This document shows, in pieces, positions 1 to 11,447 of a stretch of 64,000 bases of DNA. Every line of letters starts with the position of its first letter. Within the stretch, counting starts at the first letter, position 1. The stretch spans positions 908,501-972,500 of the forward strand of contig JAYKKM010000308.1 in assembly GCA_035772405.1 (NCBI GenBank), written 5' to 3'. The notes below the pieces were generated by a model that was given only the letters and a program-made list of their open reading frames with translations, did not search any database and was not told the DNA's origin. This DNA comes from Chrysogorgia sp. JL179-B06 (Eukaryota > Cnidaria > Anthozoa > Scleralcyonacea > Chrysogorgiidae). The position numbers and the translations under genes were made by a program.

Positions 1-846
1 CAAATAATAATCTTTACATGTATGACGACCAGGGCAATCCACCTAGAACTAGTCACTGATAGAAGTTCGGACACCTTCCTGATGGCTTTCAGACGCTTCG
101 CAAGCCTTAGGGGTCACCCAAGTACTTGTTGGTCGGACTGCGGCACCAATTTCGTTGGAGCCCAAGAGTACTTCGACGAAATAAAGAAGAGTTGGAACAT
201 TGAACAGATAAAGGACACCCTAACACAAGAGTTCAACTGTGACTTCAAGTGGGAATGGAATGTCCCAACCGCGAGCCATCAAAATGGAGTCGTGGAATCG
301 CTCATTAAGTCGGTTCGACAAGCTCTCAGTGCTACCTGCAAAGACCAAGCCTTCACTGAAGAACAATGGAGAACTTTCCTTGCTGAAGTCAGTTATATCA
401 TCAATGGTCGTCCTTTGTACCCTAGCTCTGAAAATATCTGGGAAAGTCCTCCTATAACGCCCAACGACATCCTCCTAGGACAGCACAACGAACTACCTCA
501 ACCGACACCAGAAGACAGGGTCAATCCACGAGACCTTCTGAGGAGCGCCCAGAAGCGGATTGCCGACTTCTGGAGTTGTTGGATGAAATACTTTGCTCCC
601 AATTTACTACCTAGGAACAAATGGTACCGAGTGAGGGAGAATATACAAGTTGGAGACTTGGTGCTACAAACAGACCTAAAGCACAGACGCACTCAGTGGA
701 AGATGGCTCTAGTCGTGGCTACATATCCTGGCAAAGATGGGCTCGTCAGGAAAGTTCGAATCAAGACCCAGTCAGGAGAATATGACAGACCTATCCACAA
801 ACTCTGCTTGATTGCAACCAACCAAGAGTTACAACTTAAAGATTAA
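1..846 (+). CDS. BEL/Pao retrotransposon Pol, integrase C-terminal part (5' partial)
   Basis: The frame is open from base 1, so the gene starts outside the window and the ATG at 22 is only an internal Met. Visible are the end of a retroviral-type integrase core (MTTRAIHLELVTD, then SDCGTNF carrying the second catalytic Asp, then HQNGVVE with the catalytic Glu) and a C-terminal region of the type found in BEL/Pao Pol (FWSCWMKYFAPNL, then NIQVGDLVL and RPIHKLCLI). The integrase would join retrotransposon cDNA to host DNA. The usual Asn of SDNGTNF is Cys here. It ends at a normal stop with no internal breaks, so the copy is young or conserved. It lies outside the inverted repeats of the large element and belongs to a separate retrotransposon. 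Confidence 0.9.
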   Translation, partial: QIIIFTCMTTRAIHLELVTDRSSDTFLMAFRRFASLRGHPSTCWSDCGTNFVGAQEYFDEIKKSWNIEQIKDTLTQEFNCDFKWEWNVPTASHQNGVVESLIKSVRQALSATCKDQAFTEEQWRTFLAEVSYIINGRPLYPSSENIWESPPITPNDILLGQHNELPQPTPEDRVNPRDLLRSAQKRIADFWSCWMKYFAPNLLPRNKWYRVRENIQVGDLVLQTDLKHRRTQWKMALVVATYPGKDGLVRKVRIKTQSGEYDRPIHKLCLIATNQELQLKD

Positions 847-953
847 AGAAGAAACAATTAAGTGACATTTAACTATTTAGTTGTTAAGATTGATATTATT
901 ATAGTACTTAATGTTAATGTTCACGTTACTCAATTAGCAGTCGCTAATCTCCG

Positions 954-1990
954 CACTGGAGGGGAGTGTTATGAACTTCGCTAATTACTACAGTAAACCT
1001 CACCCTACCCCCACGGGGTAAACATTGTTAATAAGTAACGAGGTTACGAAGGACGGAAAACCTCGAGGAGTTTTGCTTGTGCTTATCACACGCTGAGTCA
1101 AAGGTGAAGAAATCTCGACATAAAACACTTCTTAAAGACTACGATTATTACGAATACTTCGTCATAAAAACCCCAACGAATTTGTAAGTATTCAAAAGTC
1201 ATTCTGAGTTACTTATCTTTGTTTCATTGATAATTTACTGTAAAACTTGTATATATTTCATAGTTGACTATTCTACTATATCACAACCACTGGTGATATA
1301 TATTAGTGCAGAAATAAAAGAGGATTTGACGAAGAGTAAACCGTGTTTGCTTAAAATAAGTAACGACCCACTACGAGGGAGTGAAACATCACACCTATGT
1401 TATACATCTGTATTTAAAATTTCATGACATTTTGTCTTATGCATCAAATATGTAAGAACCTATATTCACCCTGACCTGGAAAATAGTAGGTTCTTATACG
1501 CGGGATTTTACTGTACTTCAGACCGTTAATCAGTGCATAGCGGTGTGGATTATATTAACTACGGATCAGCGCCACCGTTATTGAATCGTCGCGGAAAAAG
1601 TTTTTAAAATCATGTAATATTTACTTTAGACTTTTATACATATTACAACAAACTTACTGGTCTGTCTACGCCAAATTTTCTTTTATTAATCATATAGAAA
1701 TTGAGTTTAACCTTTCTGTATAAGTTAATTAAACGCCGGTTCATATATTTGATCGCCGGTTCGTATTTGATCGACCAACTAGGCCGCTGGGCGCTCGAGT
1801 CCTCGACGATCACCTGCGATAGTCCGCGATGTACTTCTTCATTATTTAATAGACCCTATAATATCAGATCAAACATTCCTACGGAATTTATCATCGACAG
1901 CGATCTTGTATCTTGTTAATTTATTTCCGACCTCTCATGCAGACCGCAATCCGGCTGAAGAATGCAGCTTCGTCCTCAGAGGCTCAACTC
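954..1990 (+). repeat. Putative polypurine tract and 3' LTR of the BEL/Pao element
   Basis: About 110 bases after the Pol stop there is a purine tract (GGAGGGGAG, 958-966) followed by TGTTATGAAC. That is the expected order of polypurine tract then LTR start with TG. The following kilobase has no gene, in keeping with an LTR. The right end is uncertain because the 5' LTR lies outside the window and cannot be compared. Confidence 0.4.
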
Positions 1991-2039
1991 TTCATGACGC
2001 TATACAGATAACAGATGTATATATAACATACAAGTTAGC

Positions 2040-2430
2040 CAAAAAGGAAACTTAGCCGTCCTTTATTTGTACAAAGACAAAATGAAAATCAGCTATAGTC
2101 GTCATGAAGCATATAGAACAGATTTTCTATGCGCCGCACACCAAATAGTAATACTAGTCTATATGGGCAGAAATATGGAAACATCACGTCCTCCTCATTC
2201 CTACTTAGTAAATCGTAGATGATTGTTGCAGGAGTCATATTAAAGTAAAGATTACATATGATTTTAAAAACTTGTTTGATTCCGCGACGATTCAAGCGCT
2301 GATCATAGTGAATATAATCCACACTAGTATGCACTGATTAACTGTCTGAAGTATTGTGGCACAATGGTCAGAAATATGGAAACATCACGTCCTCCCCACT
2401 CCTATTTAGTAAATTGTAGATATAGTTGTT
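2040..2430. repeat. Pair of diverged direct repeats
   Basis: A segment near 2,165-2,235 and another near 2,368-2,425 share the same string (CAGAAATATGGAAACATCACG, then TCCTC and a TTAGTAAAT...GTAGAT stretch). Read on the minus strand both give similar short peptides ending in DVMFPYF. This looks like a duplicated transposon 3' fragment; I see no intact gene. Confidence 0.45.
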
Positions 2431-2504
2431 GTTTGGAGTCACTTCCCTTTCGAAAAAAGTAAATGCCCTCCCCGTAACGCTCAACGTGATTATTCTCAAG
2501 TCTC

Positions 2505-2745
2505 GACATGAACATAAAATATCCTCAACTACCAAAATGATATTCTCAACTACAAACATAAAAATATTCTCGACTATAGATATAAATTTCTCGACTATAG
2601 ACATAAAATTCTCGAATATAGACATGAATTTCTCGACCATGGGTACAAAATTCTCGACTATGACAATAACATTCTCACCTATAGATATAATAATCTCGAC
2701 TATTGAAATATAATTCTCGCCTATAGAAATTGATATCTCGACCTT
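2505..2745. repeat. 21-bp minisatellite
   Basis: About eleven imperfect tandem copies of a roughly 21-base unit built around TTCTCGACTATAGACATAAA. The unit is a multiple of three without stops, so both strands carry open frames that look like repetitive proteins. These are by-products of the repeat. Confidence 0.75.
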
Positions 2746-2774
2746 TTGTCCACCTTTTGGCCGAAACGGCGCAG

Positions 2775-3150
2775 TCAAATTGATTCTCGTATACCTTTTG
2801 GCCGAAACGGCGCGCCATACATTAGCATATTGTTATTACTTCGAAGATTGTAAACCTGGTTTTCTGAAATTTGATACAACTCCATAATAGCTTTAGGTGC
2901 ATCATTGTTGAGTATTTTGTGCATTAACACCAACAACTGCTCAAGTCGGGAATAATTTAGTGGATACCAATTCAATTTTTTTTAAATATCTGTCGAACGG
3001 ATTTCATAATTTTCTCCACTTATTACTCTGGCTGCTCGATTTTGTAATTTCTGTAATTTTAATTGCAGCGACACATTGCAATTACCCCAGACCAAAGAGC
3101 AGTAATCAAAGTAAGGTTTAACAAGAGCATTGTAGGTATCAATCAAATTT
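2775..3150 (-). pseudogene. LINE reverse-transcriptase C-terminal remnant
   Basis: On the minus strand the region 3,150 to 2,775 translates in pieces to the conserved post-catalytic region of Jockey/CR1-like LINE polymerases: a KPYFDYCSLVWG-type segment, then LQKLQNRAARVI, then LNWYPLNYSRLEQLL and HKILNNDAP. There is at least one break near 2,980. No catalytic motifs remain. It is a dead 3' fragment, and the neighbouring 9-kb stretch holds two more of the same kind. Confidence 0.7.
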
Positions 3151-3159
3151 TATTTAGGA

Positions 3160-3899
3160 ATATATGGTTTAATAAGTTTTATGGCTGAAAAGGTGGTAAA
3201 CTGCCAAGGGTTTTAGTAACGAAATACTGACGTTTCGAGCGGAGTCCTTCGTCAGAGCAAGACTCTTATATATGATATCATTACTCGGATATTACTATAA
3301 GTAAGACTGATGAAAGGCTACACTCGAAATGTTAGTATTTTGTTTACAGTTTACTACCTTTTCACTTTGCTATATATCCAAAATTCTGCATACACAGCAC
3401 TCTACTATTTAAAATGTTTTGATTCTTAAATTTGATGACCACCATCCTTCTGCAATGAGTGACGTGGATATAGTGTCTTCTATATCTCCAGTTGAGAGGA
3501 GTTTTGGAGATGAACAATCCTTCACTTTACTCAAAATGTCAATGTCGGTATCATTCTACAACACAAGAGTAAAAAAGCCAATTAAGATTAAGTTTAGCTG
3601 TAAGCACCTTATATTGTACTTTTACAGTAATAGCATTTTCAGAGAGTTTGCAGAGGTGGAAACTCTGCAAGTAAAATATAATGTAAAAATATATATATAA
3701 TTGCTAATTGCTATTACTAAAATGCAATTAGCAGGACACAGCTTATCACCATCCAGTAGGAATATTATCTGTTTCCTCAACTGAAGCAGAGTTATTTACA
3801 AGTAGAAAACTTACATTTATACTAAGAAATAACTTTGCAGTGTTACAATCAGGATTTTAGCCAATATCCTTCCTGTAGAAAACACTGTCTACAGGTTAC
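3160..3899. other. Non-coding stretch, no gene seen
   Basis: AT-rich sequence without a recognisable product. A 93-codon open frame at 3,419-3,700 has no motif that I know and no promoter-like context. A motif near 3,230-3,260 (ACGTTTCGAGCGGAG...CTTCGTCAGAGC) looks like a transposon 3' segment. Confidence 0.5.
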
Positions 3900-4157
3900 C
3901 AAATGTTTAATGCTATTAATTTTACATCCCAATTGTGCAGTAAATGGTTACAATTTGGCACAAAACTAGCTACTGTAACTTGCATATTACATTACTGTGA
4001 CAAATCATAAAACCAGAAATATATCAGTTGGTATGCGCATACCAACTGATATATTTCTGGTTTTATGATTTGTCATAGTAGCTACTGTAGTTTTGTGCCA
4101 AATTGTAACCATTTACTGCACAATTGGGATGTAAAATTAATAGCATTAAACATTTTA
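3900..4157. repeat. Long near-perfect palindrome (foldback)
   Basis: The arms 3,900-4,035 and 4,038-4,157 are reverse complements over about 120 bases with a few small indels. The centre is the self-complementary GGTATGCGCATACC. Either a foldback transposon or an inverted duplication. It has no coding content. Confidence 0.85.
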
Positions 4158-4242
4158 ATAGATCCTAAATTATCTTAAAAGTGCCTATAACGTCTGTGGG
4201 GATTTAACATATTTGTAATCTATGGATTCTCGTGAGATAAAT

Positions 4243-4426
4243 TGTAATATATCTTGTCAGCTTCATAGACTTTTTTGCTGTTAAAGTTGACGGAAATGAC
4301 GTCAAATCGGGCATATGTAAAGATGTTTTCATGTGGACAGATTCCCGATATGATGTCATTTCCGTCAACTTTAACAGCAAAACGCTCTATGAAGATGAAA
4401 TTGTCAGCTGACAAGATATATTACCA
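4243..4426. repeat. Second inverted repeat
   Basis: The arms at about 4,243-4,312 and 4,347-4,426 pair closely (for example GTTGACGGAAATGACGTC against GATGTCATTTCCGTCAAC), with a loop of about 35 bases. A MITE-like foldback lying 90 bases after the previous palindrome. Open frames on both strands here are mirror images of each other and are not genes. Confidence 0.8.
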
Positions 4427-4829
4427 CGTCTTTCTGATAACAGACAAAAGCTGTGCCTCAAAACTTTTAAAAAAATACAATCGACACCATCTTCTCCTTT
4501 GGCTACTTTGATTCCACCGACGACATATGAAGCACATCGCCGAAAATTACGTGGTAGTGTTGATCGACTTTCTCTTTACCAATGCAATACTGACCGTTAT
4601 AACCGCAGCTTTTTTCCCGCCATGACGAGATGCATAAATGACTTAATTACATCTTGACTAAGTTCTATGTTAAACTTTAGTAAATTTTGTTTCTAATTGT
4701 AAACCGGTTCCAGTCCCCCGGTATTCTATTATTTGTTTGTAAACTTTTTCAATATGACCTTTTTTAAGACCTTTTTAAACAGTTGTAAATATAAAGCAAT
4801 TCACTGTATTAGTGCGATTTTATATTCAA

Positions 4830-5791
4830 CAAGACGCCCGCTAGGCGTTAACTTGGGCTACTAATTTTAGGGACATGGCGCACGTATTGCCTGCGGAGAT
4901 GGGTATGCATTGGTGGCATGTTAGACAGTTGGAATTAGAAAACCCGCTCACTTGTCTTATATAATTACCAAGGATAATATTTAATGCATTGATTTCTGTC
5001 ATCAGGCCACTGAAGGCATTGTGCAGCGCTGGGCTGGAAATGACGAAGACAAATCAGGCGTCTACACGCAGGCTAGCCTCCCCAATGCAGAACGCCTGAC
5101 ACGCAACACGGCAATGCTATTTTTCTAATATCTGTTCGATTGAAGGTCTTCGTGTGTCAAAATTCATATAAAAATCAACGGCAAGGTATACGAAACATAT
5201 CTGTTACGAAATTACATCGGTTTAATGGACATAAAAGCGTTAAATCATCGGGTAAACGACGAATAGATCTTGAAGCCATGTCCTTTGATTTTAAAGACGA
5301 GTCTCGATCGCTTTAATTGCTTACGCATTTTCTCATATAACATCTGATCTTCACATTTTAAGTGGATGAAACCTACAGCGTTCGATTCGCCAGATTCAAG
5401 TGATCATTTCGATGTAGAATTGATTTAAATCCGACAAAAACACAACATTTCATGATTGATATTACGGAGTTTCACCGGATATTAAAATATCAACACAGTA
5501 TAATAATATTTCCCTGTCCTTCGGCTGTCCATTCCGTCTTCACGATTGAACTCTCATCTGTGTTTCTCTCATTTTGGAGAGAATCTTTGCAATGGTTTGC
5601 GGGTTTACAGGTCTCGGAAATGCTTTTCAGACTGCGATTCATTGACAACAAGTGTGAAGGCAAGGAACATTGAGGCAAGGGTGAAGACCCTGGGTACGAG
5701 TTATTGCGCAATTTTGCACAATTCTGGAACCAAAACTAATACTAATGAAGCCCTTTTTAAGACTTGGGCTTACCATAGGTAGCCCAAGTAA
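4830..5791 (-). mobile_element. Non-autonomous Helentron/Helitron2-like element, copy 1
   Basis: This shares its ends and much of its interior with 16,225-17,388. Read on the minus strand, it starts with TTACTTGGGCTACC. It ends with the inverse of that motif, a short stem-loop (ACGCC CGCTA GGCGT) and CTTG. A short inverted repeat at the 5' end, its partner just before a terminal hairpin, and insertion next to T are the known signature of Helentrons and their non-autonomous derivatives. No Rep/helicase gene is present. The family assignment is inferred from the ends only. Confidence 0.5.
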
Positions 5792-5796
5792 TAAAC

Positions 5797-6559
5797 CATC
5801 TATTATTATTATTATTATTATTACAATTTATCTCAGGAGAATCCACAGATTACAAATATGTTAAATCCCCACAGATGTTATAGGCACTTTAATTAGCATG
5901 GTCACTAAAATTGCATTTGAACCTGTAACAGTCTATATCTGGTTAATGGGCCATGAAACACAAGTGGTATTTCATTACAGATTTGTATGAACTAACTTCT
6001 TTACTCTTTGTGTCACATGTTCCATAATAGTTGTATTATAACAGAAGCAATTCACAGACTTTATTTAACTTCAGCTTTTGTTTGTTGATCTTTACCTGCC
6101 AAAAATACTAATATATTCAGCTGTACATTTAGATGTTTTAGCTTCTCTTCAATTGTGAATCCTTGGTCAACCATATATTGAATCATTTGCATCCCATATT
6201 TTATTAAGCAGGCGACTTCTAATATTTTTTATCAGAAACTGATCCACGATACAATTTACTGATGAAGTTAATTGCACCTGATGGGGTTATTCCAAGTAGG
6301 GATTTATTGTTATGTAACATGGTGCTTATAATGGGAGAATAAGCTGCATACTACTATAATAGTATATAAAGATTGTCCCATTGGTGATTGACAAAACAGT
6401 TCAGTACAGTCAATAATACATGTTGTTGCATAGATTCTTATTAAAAAAATGAGATTGAAATGAATGGTAGATATACACAAAAAGTCCTTTTAATAAGAAT
6501 ACTCTTTCCAAAGAGACGGTTGCAACCCAGTGACACATCACACCCAACATTAACATTGA

Positions 6560-6608
<49 letters not shown>

Positions 6609-7056
6609 CAACTTTATTTCAAGAGGTAAACACCCAACAGTTTCCACTGATAAACTCGTGGCCCTCGTTTGCTATTGTTTTCACTTCTGACATCTTGTCT
6701 TACCTGTGTTTTCTGTGTTTACTGATGCCAGTTGGGTAGGTTTTGTGAATAAAAACTGAGGTGACGAGCAGCGTCGCAGCGACAGTCGAATCTCCTCAGG
6801 TTTACAGGTTTTCTTTGCTATTAACTCTGAAACGATCTGCGTCTCATCATCTGCGATAGTTTGAAATAACTGCCATCAATTTATTTCGGATAGATATGCC
6901 AGATTTATTCTTGTTTTTGTCATAGAATGCACTGACATTTCTGCCGGAGTTTTGAGCCACCGGTTCTTGTCGTCTGTAATTTTACTTCCGTTCCATGTAA
7001 ACTACATTCATCATAACTCCATCTCGTGATATAGCTTTCCATCCTTTAATCCCCTC

Positions 7057-7111
<55 letters not shown>

Positions 7112-8090
7112 TCATCGGCCGTCCTCGTCGCGGCATCGGAAAATTTGGCCCTGGCAAATAGTCTGCAACAGAAGCTGATTGGTAGACCTCTGCATTTGAA
7201 TTAAAAATTTAAATTGCAACCGTCACATGATTGCGAATGCAAAAATTGAAACGGTTTTTTGGTGCGTTAAATTTAGCGTAATTTAAATTTAAATTGACGC
7301 CAGCGCGACAACCGCTTTCCGGAAGAAGCCGCCATTCTCCCATACGAAAGTTATATACATAAAAACCAGCCATTTCCTCACAAAATCAGTAATGTTTGTT
7401 TTTAACAAACATTACTATAGACATTATCAGCTGATTACATGACGAAACTATAGTTTTGAAGGACAAGATAATCAAAGACATGCAGGCACAAGTAAAAGGT
7501 AAATAAATTAGTATTCTCAAACCATGGCTAATAATAGTACATTGTCACCGACTCACCGGTCTGTGTTGAGCAATTAATTTGCCTTTTCTGCATAGTTTTT
7601 TTGGTTAGGGTTGGTAATTTGGTTAGGATTAGGGTTAGGTTTAGGATTTGGGTGATATTTACCCGCATTTCGTTGAATTCTAAGAGACTATAGTCTATAG
7701 CGTCGAACGACTACCGTACGAATAGCCATTACCTTCAGTTCAGTACTTCACTTTATCGTTTAACTTTTTGACTTGACTCGCTAATTTTTATGTAATTTAA
7801 ATAGTTGTACACTGTATTGTGCATTTGCTCCAAGCTCCGAAATCTAATAGACACAATTTGAAATATTTAACAGAGAGATTTGGAAAAATTTGAAGGTGTG
7901 TAATGTTTTGAATGTTTAGAATTTCAATACATGTATAATATTTTGACAGTTGGAATTAAATCCATGCAGTTTAAAATATATACCATTTGTTCTTTATAAT
8001 ACTGCATAATAGTAAGTGGTAGTACAAATTTTGGAATTGCATGTATAGTATGTTTATTATTTTATTAAAATTATAAATACTATGCTTGAT
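5797..8090. other. Gene-free host stretch with microsatellites
   Basis: Contains an ATT run (about 5,798-5,822), a (TAA)n run (about 6,559-6,608) and a (TA)n run (about 7,060-7,109). It also has a short stretch of degenerate GGTTAG motifs near 7,605-7,650 that resembles decayed telomere-like repeats. No open frame here looks like a protein; the two longest cross the TAA run. Confidence 0.7.
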
Positions 8091-8099
8091 AATTAGCGG

Positions 8100-9085
8100 C
8101 TATATATTTCTTATCATGGGGTCAATATCATTCCAAATTTCTATTATACTGTATCTAAGGCTTTTCTCAAAGATTACTCTATATACTCCAGGTGGTAACA
8201 CAAGTTCATTTCTATTGTACGAACGTTCTCTAGATCTAGTCATTGTACATTCCGGTGCCAGTTTGAACATATCAGCCATGTACTGTGGTACCAGTTTATT
8301 CAAACTCTTGTACACCATTAATGATTTCCTATATTTTATCCTGTCTGAAATAGCCATCCAATTGAGCTTCATCATCATCTTGTGTGTACTCTTTTCTGGA
8401 TCTCGTATATCAGTCACATCCAAAATGGTACGGGCTGCTCTTTTCTGGCATAAAAACAATTTATTTACATAAGATGAACTTCCCCATACAGTGGAGTAAT
8501 AGTCTAAGTAGGGAAGTATGTGGCTGCTGAAGAAAAGTTTCCTTGCCACATAAGGTAGACATCCTTTGATGCGTCTGAACAATGCAAGTTTAGAGTTTAT
8601 TCTAGAAACAATAGCGTAGAGTCTGGCTACCATTAATAGCTAAAAAAGCGGACAAACAAACGAAATTTGACTCACAAATGATTGCAAATGAGCTTTTTCT
8701 TTTGTTATGGCCGCAAGAATTATGGGTAAAAGCGGACAAACATCGGTACTGACGTCATCTCGACAGACAGATTGTTATTAATCGTAATTCCAAATATCTT
8801 TTCGGAATTAACATTCTCCAGTGGTACTCCTTGCATTGTCACATGCAATTGTCTTTGATTCTCAGGTAAAGATGCCCGTTTTTGCCAGGTTGTTATAAGT
8901 TCTACTTTTGTTTTTGTTGCATTCACAGACATGTGATTCTCGATACACCAGTTGGATATCTTATCTGAATCAACTTTTAGCTTGGCCTCCAACTCTGGTA
9001 CAGTCTTTGCCTGAACTGTGACAGAGGAGTCATCTGCATACATGTCGGCGTTGTACAAAAACCTACAAAAAGTAAGTATGTCCAA
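8100..9085 (-). pseudogene. LINE reverse transcriptase, broken
   Basis: On the minus strand a first frame (9,085-8,720) carries the catalytic YADD motif (MYADDSSVTVQ) and the following palm/thumb region (LKVDSDKISNWC, then VNATKTKVELI). A second frame (8,633-8,100) carries the post-thumb region (LPYLDYYSTVWG, QKRAARTILDV, YRKSLMVYKSLNKL). The two are separated by a short unrelated insertion at about 8,634-8,760. The 5' part, with the endonuclease and early RT motifs, is missing. Members of the Jockey/CR1-like group have this arrangement. Confidence 0.8.
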
Positions 9086-9238
9086 CCTGGTAAATAGAAG
9101 AAATCAAGACTCTTGTATTCTTGTATATAAAGCTCTCAACAACCTGGCTCCAAAATACATAAGAGAACTTGTAAAAAAGAGACTGAACTTAAAGAATTTA
9201 CGAGGCATGGACAAATTGGAGATACCTAAAGTAAATAC
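9078..9238 (+). pseudogene. LINE 3'-end fragment, cut by element A
   Basis: A plus-strand fragment reads as another LINE C-terminal region (CILVYKALNNLAPKYI). It stops being recognisable at 9,238, exactly where element A begins (AGTAGT at 9,239). Element A therefore probably landed in this LINE remnant. The last six bases, AAATAC (9,233-9,238), would be one half of its target duplication; the other half is not in the window. Confidence 0.55.
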
Positions 9239-10155
9239 AGTAGTAATAATATATATATTATTATTATCAATGTGTTAGGGACTGGACCGAGCTCTAAGCC
9301 AATCAGAATCAAGAATGATTTGAATTGACCAATCAGAGCACAGTCCAGTCCCATATTTCCAGGGGGGTTGAACATTTTTAAAGTGTGGTCACCCTGTAAA
9401 GAACGACCAGTCATCAAATCAGGGGGGATATGCACCTGGTCGTATACAAGAGGTTTTTTGTATAGAAATATTCAAAATAAGGTGGTCGCGGTCAAGAGTA
9501 TATATATATCACTTTGCTCGTGTTGTTGTATGACCAGTTTTTTTAGTCGTCCCTGAGTTTTACGACCAGAGATTCAAGGTCATTCAAGGTGAATAGTGTT
9601 AAGCAAGCACTGACGTCATTTGCTATATAGGGTTGAAAGCATTGATGAACCAGGAACAGGATGTTTAGTCGTAGAATTTAGTGTTTCAAACAACTGATGA
9701 TCAGTGCGGAAAGTTTGCCCAGAAACCAAACATGTCTAAAGTGAAACAGTTTTACTTTAGACATGTTTGGTTTCTTTGCAAACTTTCCACACTGATCATC
9801 AATTATTTGGAACACGAAATTATACGACTAAACATCCTGTTCGTGGTTCATCACTGCTTTCAACCCCATATAGCATCCGCGACAGCACTTAGTCAGATCA
9901 CCTCGTTTTGAAAAAAAGAAATACAAAAAATTCTATTATACATAACCATCATACCTCACCCGATGTGATTTATACTTACATGCACGTGCCAACCAAAAAC
10001 TGTCCTATTTTTATTTGAAGAGTTGAAATGTTTTTTGAAATAAAAATAAACACACATTTTGACTGAATTAATCATAGAAATTTCCATCATGGAGCTCTTA
10101 CCGCGGCGCCATCTTATGGCTGAATGACTGATATTCCCTAGTTACTGTATTTTTA
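9239..10155. repeat. Left terminal inverted repeat of copy A
   Basis: Matches the left repeat of copy B (23,047-24,135) and, inverted, the right repeat of B (45,235-45,814). It holds two CCAAT boxes in the first 100 bases, the strings CTGGTCGTATACAAGAGG and ACCTCACCCGATGTGAT, and an internal foldback. The matching right repeat of A is not in the window. Confidence 0.85.
9600..9890. repeat. Foldback inside the left inverted repeat (copy A)
   Basis: The arms at about 9,632-9,745 and 9,755-9,875 pair almost perfectly (for example CAAACATGTCTAAAGTGAAA against TTTTACTTTAGACATGTTTG). The same hairpin sits in the left repeat of copy B and is absent from B's right repeat. It is therefore either an inserted foldback element or a structure specific to the left end. 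Confidence 0.8.
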
Positions 10156-10391
10156 AAAATGATATTTCCTCAAAATATTTTAAGATGATATATCTCATAA
10201 AAATTATTTGGGTGTTTTAAGTCTTCCAAAAAGTTTGAGAGATGGGTTATAGTTGAAAAAAATGTTCTCAAAATAATTTTAGATGAAATATCAAATATAA
10301 ATATTAGAGTTGTGGAAAACGTTTTATACCGTAAAAGTGTTTTAATAAATTTGGAGAAAACCCCCCACAAATGTTTAAGAGAATTGTAGAG

Positions 10392-10800
10392 TATATAAGC
10401 AGATGTTTTTTCATATTTTTCAGTTGTGTGTGTTTTGCTCGCTTGTAGTTGTGCTTCGGTACAAGACTCTGACATCTTCCAATGTTCTGTTTTATTACTG
10501 CATTGGCGCGCGTTCACCCGTAGTCGAATTTGCGATTCGAATGAGATTGGCACTGGTCCATAGCGACAATTAGGTCATCCCTTATTCAATGAATTGCTTA
10601 TTTTACGCCAGGGTTGTTCGCTAGCGTATGATGAAAGAGTTAGCTATAGTAAAAACACACACACGATGTAGAAGTTGGATGAATTATATTTTTTAAAAAC
10701 ATGGAAATATAAGTATCAAAAAAGATTTTTACAAAAATATATATTAATAAAAGTTTTCTATTGATTTAAGAGGTTCCCTTGTGGGATATTCCCCTACAAG
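10392..10800 (+). promoter_or_regulatory. TATA box with downstream region lacking a conserved ORF (copy A)
   Basis: TATATAAGC at 10,392 is followed by a GT-rich pyrimidine stretch and about 250 well-conserved bases. The same arrangement occurs in B (24,346). In both copies the first ATG opens only a very short frame that is not kept between copies. It may drive a non-coding or short leader transcript. The rest of 10,155-10,815 holds nothing else that I recognise. Confidence 0.4.
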
Positions 10801-10814
10801 TAAAAAAATATGTT

Positions 10815-11235
10815 TTAATGTTTGTGCATTTTCACTAATTGTTCCGTACTCTCGAAGTACATGAACGCCTCACCTTGAGTGTCCACGTATTCCCACACTC
10901 GGGGTTCATAATCGTCTTCGGGTGGGACGTACTCGTCGAAGTCGTACTCAGAGTCCGCTTGTACGCGGAAGGCCCACTCGCATTGTTCGGCATTTTCCGC
11001 GTAAAGCGGGATAGGTTGCACGTCGGTGAGGACATTGTCCGGTATTGGCGGAGGATGTTTTTTCCTGCGTGCTGGTTTCTTTCTAATAAATAACATAATA
11101 AATCATTTTATAATTTCACAACGATTTACGGACAGCAACCATTTTACTATCGTTACTTACATTAACTATGTATTCTTCCTTTTTGTCTTGGTTTGTGGTG
11201 TTTGGGTCGGGTTTTGTATTGCTTCGGTCTGCCAT
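10815..11235 (-). pseudogene. Acidic two-exon protein, copy A (frameshifted)
   Basis: Exon 1 runs 11,235 to 11,161 and ends at a GTAAGT donor. The acceptor is TTTATTAG, with exon 2 from 11,082 to 10,815. The layout is the same as in B, but the exon lengths here (75 + 268) leave the frame off by one, so this copy has an indel near the start of exon 2. The acidic C-terminal half (EYDFDEY, EDDYEPRVWEY, GEAFMYFEST) is still open and clearly like B. Function unknown. Confidence 0.65.
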
Positions 11236-11319
11236 CTTTTTGTCTTTATTGTTTTTCTTTTTCGGGATACTTCTCTCCAGCTTAAAATCGTTTTGGTTTG
11301 AGACGTCTTTACGTGCTTA

Positions 11320-11447
11320 TTTTATAATCACGGTCTACGGGGCTATTACAATGGTTTAGCAGGTTTAACCAATCAGAGTTTCTATAATCAAACCCTCCCC
11401 CGTATCTATCCAATCAGAGATCGTTCATTAAAGCCTTCATGTCAAAA
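11320..11447 (-). promoter_or_regulatory. Promoter of the acidic-protein gene (copy A)
   Basis: On the minus strand, in order: the block TGACATGAAGGCTTTAAT continuing to CTCTGATTGG (11,447-11,410), a second inverted CCAAT box, and TATAAAA (11,326-11,320) about 85 bases before the ATG. The same block in the opposite orientation stands before the nuclease-like gene (17,537-17,570). Confidence 0.6.

Noticed and set aside
1..846. The BEL/Pao integrase as the integrase of the large element
   Set aside because: It lies outside the inverted repeats, next to its own LTR, and belongs to a retrotransposon.
2368..2778. 136-residue repetitive protein
   Set aside because: It is the translation of the 21-bp minisatellite; both strands are equally open.
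6441..6690. Two open frames with poly-Ile or poly-Asn
   Set aside because: They are translations of a TAA microsatellite on both strands.
7600..7660. Telomere end
   Set aside because: The GGTTAG motifs are few and degenerate, and normal sequence lies on both sides.
9018..9278. One gene running from the LINE into element A
   Set aside because: The frame crosses the element boundary at 9,239; only the part before it resembles LINE sequence.
10170..10553. 127-residue minus-strand frame next to the left repeat of A
   Set aside because: The matching region in B is broken by many indels and keeps no frame, so there is no sign of protein constraint.
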